Part shown: positions 61,552-64,000 of the stretch, in pieces
How positions within the stretch are numbered: position 1 is the first letter of the stretch
Layout of the letters: the number at the start of each line of letters is the position of its first letter
From: Saccharothrix sp. NRRL B-16348
GTDB lineage: Bacteria > Actinomycetota > Actinomycetes > Mycobacteriales > Pseudonocardiaceae
Assembly (NCBI RefSeq): GCF_001280085.1
Contig: NZ_LGED01000125.1
Span: 62,001 to 126,000, forward strand
Direction of reading: 5' to 3'
Length of the DNA stretch: 64,000 nucleotides
Notes under the pieces: generated by a model
Databases searched by the model: none
Seen by the model: only the letters and a program-made list of their open reading frames with translations
What the model was told of the DNA's origin: nothing
Translations under genes and position numbers: made by a program

Positions 61552-62460
61552 GTGGAGGTCGGATTCGTCGGTCTCGGCATCATGGGGCAGCCGATGGCGC
61601 TCAACCTGGCGCGGTCCGGCCGGCCGGTCGTGGTGTGGAACCGGTCGCCGCACCGGGCGGAACCGCTGCGGGACGCGGGCGCGCGGGTCGCGGCGACACC
61701 GGCCGAGGTCTTCGCCGCCGCCGACGTCGTGATCCTCATGCTCGCCCACGAGGACGCGATCGACGCCGTCCTCGACCGCGGCACGGACCGGTTCGCCGAC
61801 CACGTCCGCGGCCGCACGATCGTGCACATGGGCACGACCTCGCCCGGCTACTCGCACGCCCTCGGAGCCGACGTCCGCGCCGCCGGCGGCGACTACGTCG
61901 AAGCGCCCGTCTCCGGTTCGCGCGGCCCGGCCGAGGCCGGTGAGCTCGTCGCCATGCTCGCCGGCGACCAGGACGCCGTGGCACGGGTCCGCGACGTGAT
62001 CGCGCCGCTGTGCGCGGAGGTCGTGACCTGCGGCCCCACGCCCAACGCCCTGCTGATGAAGCTGGCCGTGAACCTGTTCCTGATCACCATGACCACCGGC
62101 CTCGCCGAGGCGTTCCACTTCGCCGAACGGCACGAGCTCGACCTCGGCACGCTGGTCGAGGTGCTGGACAAGGGCCCGATGGCGAGCAAGGTGTCCCGCG
62201 CGAAGACCACGAAGCTCCTCGCCGACGACTTCGAGGCCCAGGCGGCGGCCCGCGACGTCTTCACCAACACCCGCCTGATCACCGCCGCCGCCCGCGCCGC
62301 CGGGGTCGCCTCGCCGCTGATGGACGAGTGCCTGACCCTGATGGGCCGCACGGTGGAGCTGGGGCACGGCGAACAGGACGTGGCCGCCGTCGTGCACGCC
62401 CTGCGGGAACGGTCAGATTCGGCGCAACCCCATGAGGACGCGTTCCATCAACTCCAGTGA
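61552..62460 (+). CDS. 3-hydroxyisobutyrate-dehydrogenase-family oxidoreductase
   Basis: A 302-residue beta-hydroxyacid dehydrogenase: [21 protein letters not shown] (in parts) is the nucleotide site, [10 protein letters not shown] suggests NADP preference, [21 protein letters not shown] is the substrate loop, and the catalytic Lys lies in [10 protein letters not shown]. It could act on small hydroxyacids or as a glyoxylate/succinic semialdehyde reductase. GTG 61552 is preferred to 61549 because AGGAGG (61541-61546) leaves a normal gap. Its last 48 bp overlap the convergent DUF742 gene. Confidence 0.93.
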   Translation: MEVGFVGLGIMGQPMALNLARSGRPVVVWNRSPHRAEPLRDAGARVAATPAEVFAAADVVILMLAHEDAIDAVLDRGTDRFADHVRGRTIVHMGTTSPGYSHALGADVRAAGGDYVEAPVSGSRGPAEAGELVAMLAGDQDAVARVRDVIAPLCAEVVTCGPTPNALLMKLAVNLFLITMTTGLAEAFHFAERHELDLGTLVEVLDKGPMASKVSRAKTTKLLADDFEAQAAARDVFTNTRLITAAARAAGVASPLMDECLTLMGRTVELGHGEQDVAAVVHALRERSDSAQPHEDAFHQLQ

Positions 62461-62757
62461 CGGCCTGCCCTTGGCGTCGATCGCCTGATCCTCGTGCACG
62501 TTGATGAGGCTCATGTCGGACATGTCCGCCAACAACACCCGGACCACGCCGAGCGGCAAACGCAAAGTCGCCGCGACTTCCGCGACGGAATGCGGATTGC
62601 GGCACAGGTCGCTGATGATGCGGTGTTCCGCGGTCGACGTGAGAGCGTCTCTCGCCGCTCTTTCGTTCGTCGTCACGATGGTCTCGATGGCCAGCGTCGT
62701 CGCGGAGCGCGTCCGCCCGCCGGTTCTGGTGTAGGGACGCACCCGGAGGGTCGACAC
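62413..62757 (-). CDS. DUF742 protein, orphan conservon-type component
   Basis: A 114-residue protein of the DUF742 family: an Arg/Gly-rich N-terminus ([13 protein letters not shown]), then a winged-helix-like core ([37 protein letters not shown] in parts) ending [17 protein letters not shown]. In streptomycetes such proteins (CvnC) are encoded in conservons with a sensor kinase, a roadblock protein and a small GTPase. None of those is adjacent, so it is an orphan. It starts with GTG and overlaps the convergent dehydrogenase. Confidence 0.93.
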   Translation of the reverse strand: MSTLRVRPYTRTGGRTRSATTLAIETIVTTNERAARDALTSTAEHRIISDLCRNPHSVAEVAATLRLPLGVVRVLLADMSDMSLINVHEDQAIDAKGRPSLELMERVLMGLRRI

Positions 62758-63343
62758 ACCAGCTCCTCAAAGCCGTCGAAGTTGATCTTGGTCGCGCAAC
62801 CGTCAGGGTCGCTGACGCCGGTAGACCCTACGAGCGATCACCGCTCCTGTCTCGGTTTTCCCGGTATGTGGGAGAGTTCGCGCGTCACGGCGACGGTCCG
62901 TGCCCGGTCGCTTCCGGGCGGTGTTCGACGCTGTGCGCGGCCTGTGCGCAGCCATCGGATGATCGGTCTTCTTCACCGTCCGTTCGCCGGTCGTTCGGCT
63001 CCGGATCGCCTGGGACTGGTCGTCCCAGGCGTCCGCCGGGGGTCTACCCGATGGGTGTGGGATTCGCGATCACGCTTACCTCGCAGAACACTTCGAGGGG
63101 TTTCCGGTGTCCTGGCGATGAGCTCACCACCGAGCGGCTTGTGGCCGAAACCAACGTAGGGACGGGTGGAGCGCTCTCACAACGGTTGTTGACCAAGGTT
63201 TGATGTTCGGGTTTCCCGCACGGGACTAGGGGAATTACCCCTACCGCGATTCCGGGGTCATTCCCGACGCGCCGAGACCCGCCCATCCGCCACATTTGCC
63301 GGAGTGGACGGCGGTCGCCGTCCGGCACGAGGGGTGGAGACCG
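62758..63343. other. 586-bp gap without a convincing gene
   Basis: Frames through here have atypical residue use and no good ribosome-binding site. The right part is less GC-rich (GGGGAATTACCCCTACC near 63228) and probably holds the promoter of the ABC gene; the left part should hold that of the leftward DUF742 gene. The short inverted repeat GGGG-AATTA-CCCC is visible. Confidence 0.6.
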
Positions 63344-64000
63344 GTGACGGGCAACGTGGGTGCCGCCGCGAGAGCGGTGGACGTGTGGAAGTCCTACGGC
63401 ACGGGGGAGGCCGCGGTCACGGCGCTGGCGGGGGTGAGCGTCGAGTTCGACCGCGGCCGGTTCACCGCGATCATGGGACCGTCCGGGTCGGGCAAGTCGA
63501 CGCTCATGCACTGCCTGGCCGGGCTGGACACGATCGACTCCGGTGACGTCTGGATCGGGGACACCAAGGTCAACGGCCTGCGGGACAAGGGCTTGACCGA
63601 CCTGCGCCGCCGCCAGGTCGGCTTCATCTTCCAGCAGTTCAACCTGCTGCCGACGCTCACCGCCGAGGAGAACATCACGCTGCCGCTCGCCATCGGCGGC
63701 CAGAAGGTCGACCGCGCGTGGTTCGACACGGTCATCGACACCGTCGGCCTGCGCGACCGCCTCACGCACCGGCCGACGCAGCTGTCCGGCGGCCAGCAGC
63801 AGCGCGTGGCCTGCGCCCGTGCCCTGGTGGCGCGGCCGGAGGTGGTGTTCGCCGACGAGCCGACCGGCAACCTCGACTCGCGGTCCGGCGCGGAGGTGCT
63901 CGGCTTCCTCCGGCGCTCCGCCCGCGACTTCGGCCAGACCGTCGTCATGGTCACCCACGACCCGAACGCCGCCTCGTACGCGGACCGGGTGATCTTCCTG
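63344..64000 (+). CDS. ABC transporter ATPase, LolD/MacB-like, 3' end outside window
   Basis: The first 219 residues. Walker A GPSGSGKST, Q-loop FIFQQFNLLPTLTAEEN, signature LSGGQQQRVACARAL, Walker B VVFADEPTGNLDSRSG, and switch His VMVTHDP. The FQQFNLLPTLTA and TGNLD signatures place it with ATPases that work with FtsX/MacB-type permeases in lipoprotein, peptide or drug export. A permease gene is expected just after the window edge. GTG 63344 follows GGGTGGAG; a slightly later GTG is also possible. Confidence 0.93.
   Translation, partial: MTGNVGAAARAVDVWKSYGTGEAAVTALAGVSVEFDRGRFTAIMGPSGSGKSTLMHCLAGLDTIDSGDVWIGDTKVNGLRDKGLTDLRRRQVGFIFQQFNLLPTLTAEENITLPLAIGGQKVDRAWFDTVIDTVGLRDRLTHRPTQLSGGQQQRVACARALVARPEVVFADEPTGNLDSRSGAEVLGFLRRSARDFGQTVVMVTHDPNAASYADRVIFL

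Noticed and set aside
62868..63203. Rightward 111-codon ORF before the ABC ATPase
   Set aside because: Composition (Ser/Arg/Pro with no structure), no ribosome-binding site and no recognisable domain; more likely intergenic.
1..64000. tRNA or rRNA genes, integrase attachment sites
   Set aside because: No cloverleaf with CCA-type end, rRNA-like segment, integrase gene or direct-repeat att pair was found on reading.

Overview
The window is high-GC (about 70% or more) DNA with frequent GTG starts, GTGA/ATGA stop-start overlaps and short intergenic gaps. It looks like the chromosome of a filamentous actinomycete. The gene content (WXG100-type proteins, an MptB-like mannosyltransferase, an orphan DUF742 protein, an F420-type enzyme, ECF41 and SigL-like sigma factors, a HelR-type ATPase, NRPS plus MbtH) suggests Pseudonocardiales (Saccharothrix, Lentzea or Actinosynnema-like). 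The genus is inference. No rRNA, tRNA or CRISPR array was seen.

Layout. 1-2.3 kb: the 3' end of an NRPS gene ending in a condensation-like domain with a degenerate active site, then mbtH. 2.4-11 kb: single genes and small operons for a snapalysin-like protease, acetyltransferase, PadR/flavin monooxygenase pair, lipoprotein, ECF41 sigma/SDR pair, F420-type enzyme, TetR with paired palindromic operators, and a methyltransferase. 11-14.6 kb: a WXG-type protein overlapping a proline-rich protein with an HExxH metallopeptidase motif, followed by an IS630-family element inserted exactly at that gene's stop codon. 14.6-25.3 kb: a secreted propeller-like protein, oxidoreductases, two TetR genes with strong palindromes, and a siderophore ABC permease/ATPase operon behind an IdeR-type iron box. 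25.4-34.5 kb: a HelR-like RNA polymerase-associated ATPase, an MFS exporter divergent from an AfsR/SARP-like regulator, and small uncharacterised proteins.

34.7-40 kb: a lipoglycan-type operon of MptB-like and two tandem paralogous GT87 mannosyltransferases, followed by an MBL hydrolase. 40.0-40.5 kb: two facing-away gene remnants, apparently left by one deletion across a divergent promoter. 40.5-43.6 kb: a translationally coupled REC-PP2C, CHASE3-type histidine kinase and Rcp1-type response regulator cassette. 43.7-47.8 kb: lipid acyltransferase, DUF1232 protein, a secreted protein coupled to an HtrA-like protease. 47.9-53.1 kb: a 1469-residue kinase/STAND-NTPase/WD40 protein with a downstream FHA-like partner.

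53.4-61.3 kb: a D-Ala-D-Ala peptidase, a GT2 glycosyltransferase, then a four-gene operon (COG4315 lipoprotein, DUF4142 protein, ferric-reductase-like membrane protein fused to a 3Fe-4S ferredoxin, and an FAD oxidoreductase with a long repetitive tail) divergent from a SigL-like ECF sigma factor and its HxxxCxxC anti-sigma factor. This looks like one envelope redox system with its own regulator. 61.3-64 kb: a degenerate tandem repeat shared with 2.3 kb and 33.1 kb, a 3-hydroxyisobutyrate-dehydrogenase-family enzyme, an orphan DUF742 protein, and the start of a LolD/MacB-type ABC ATPase cut by the window edge.
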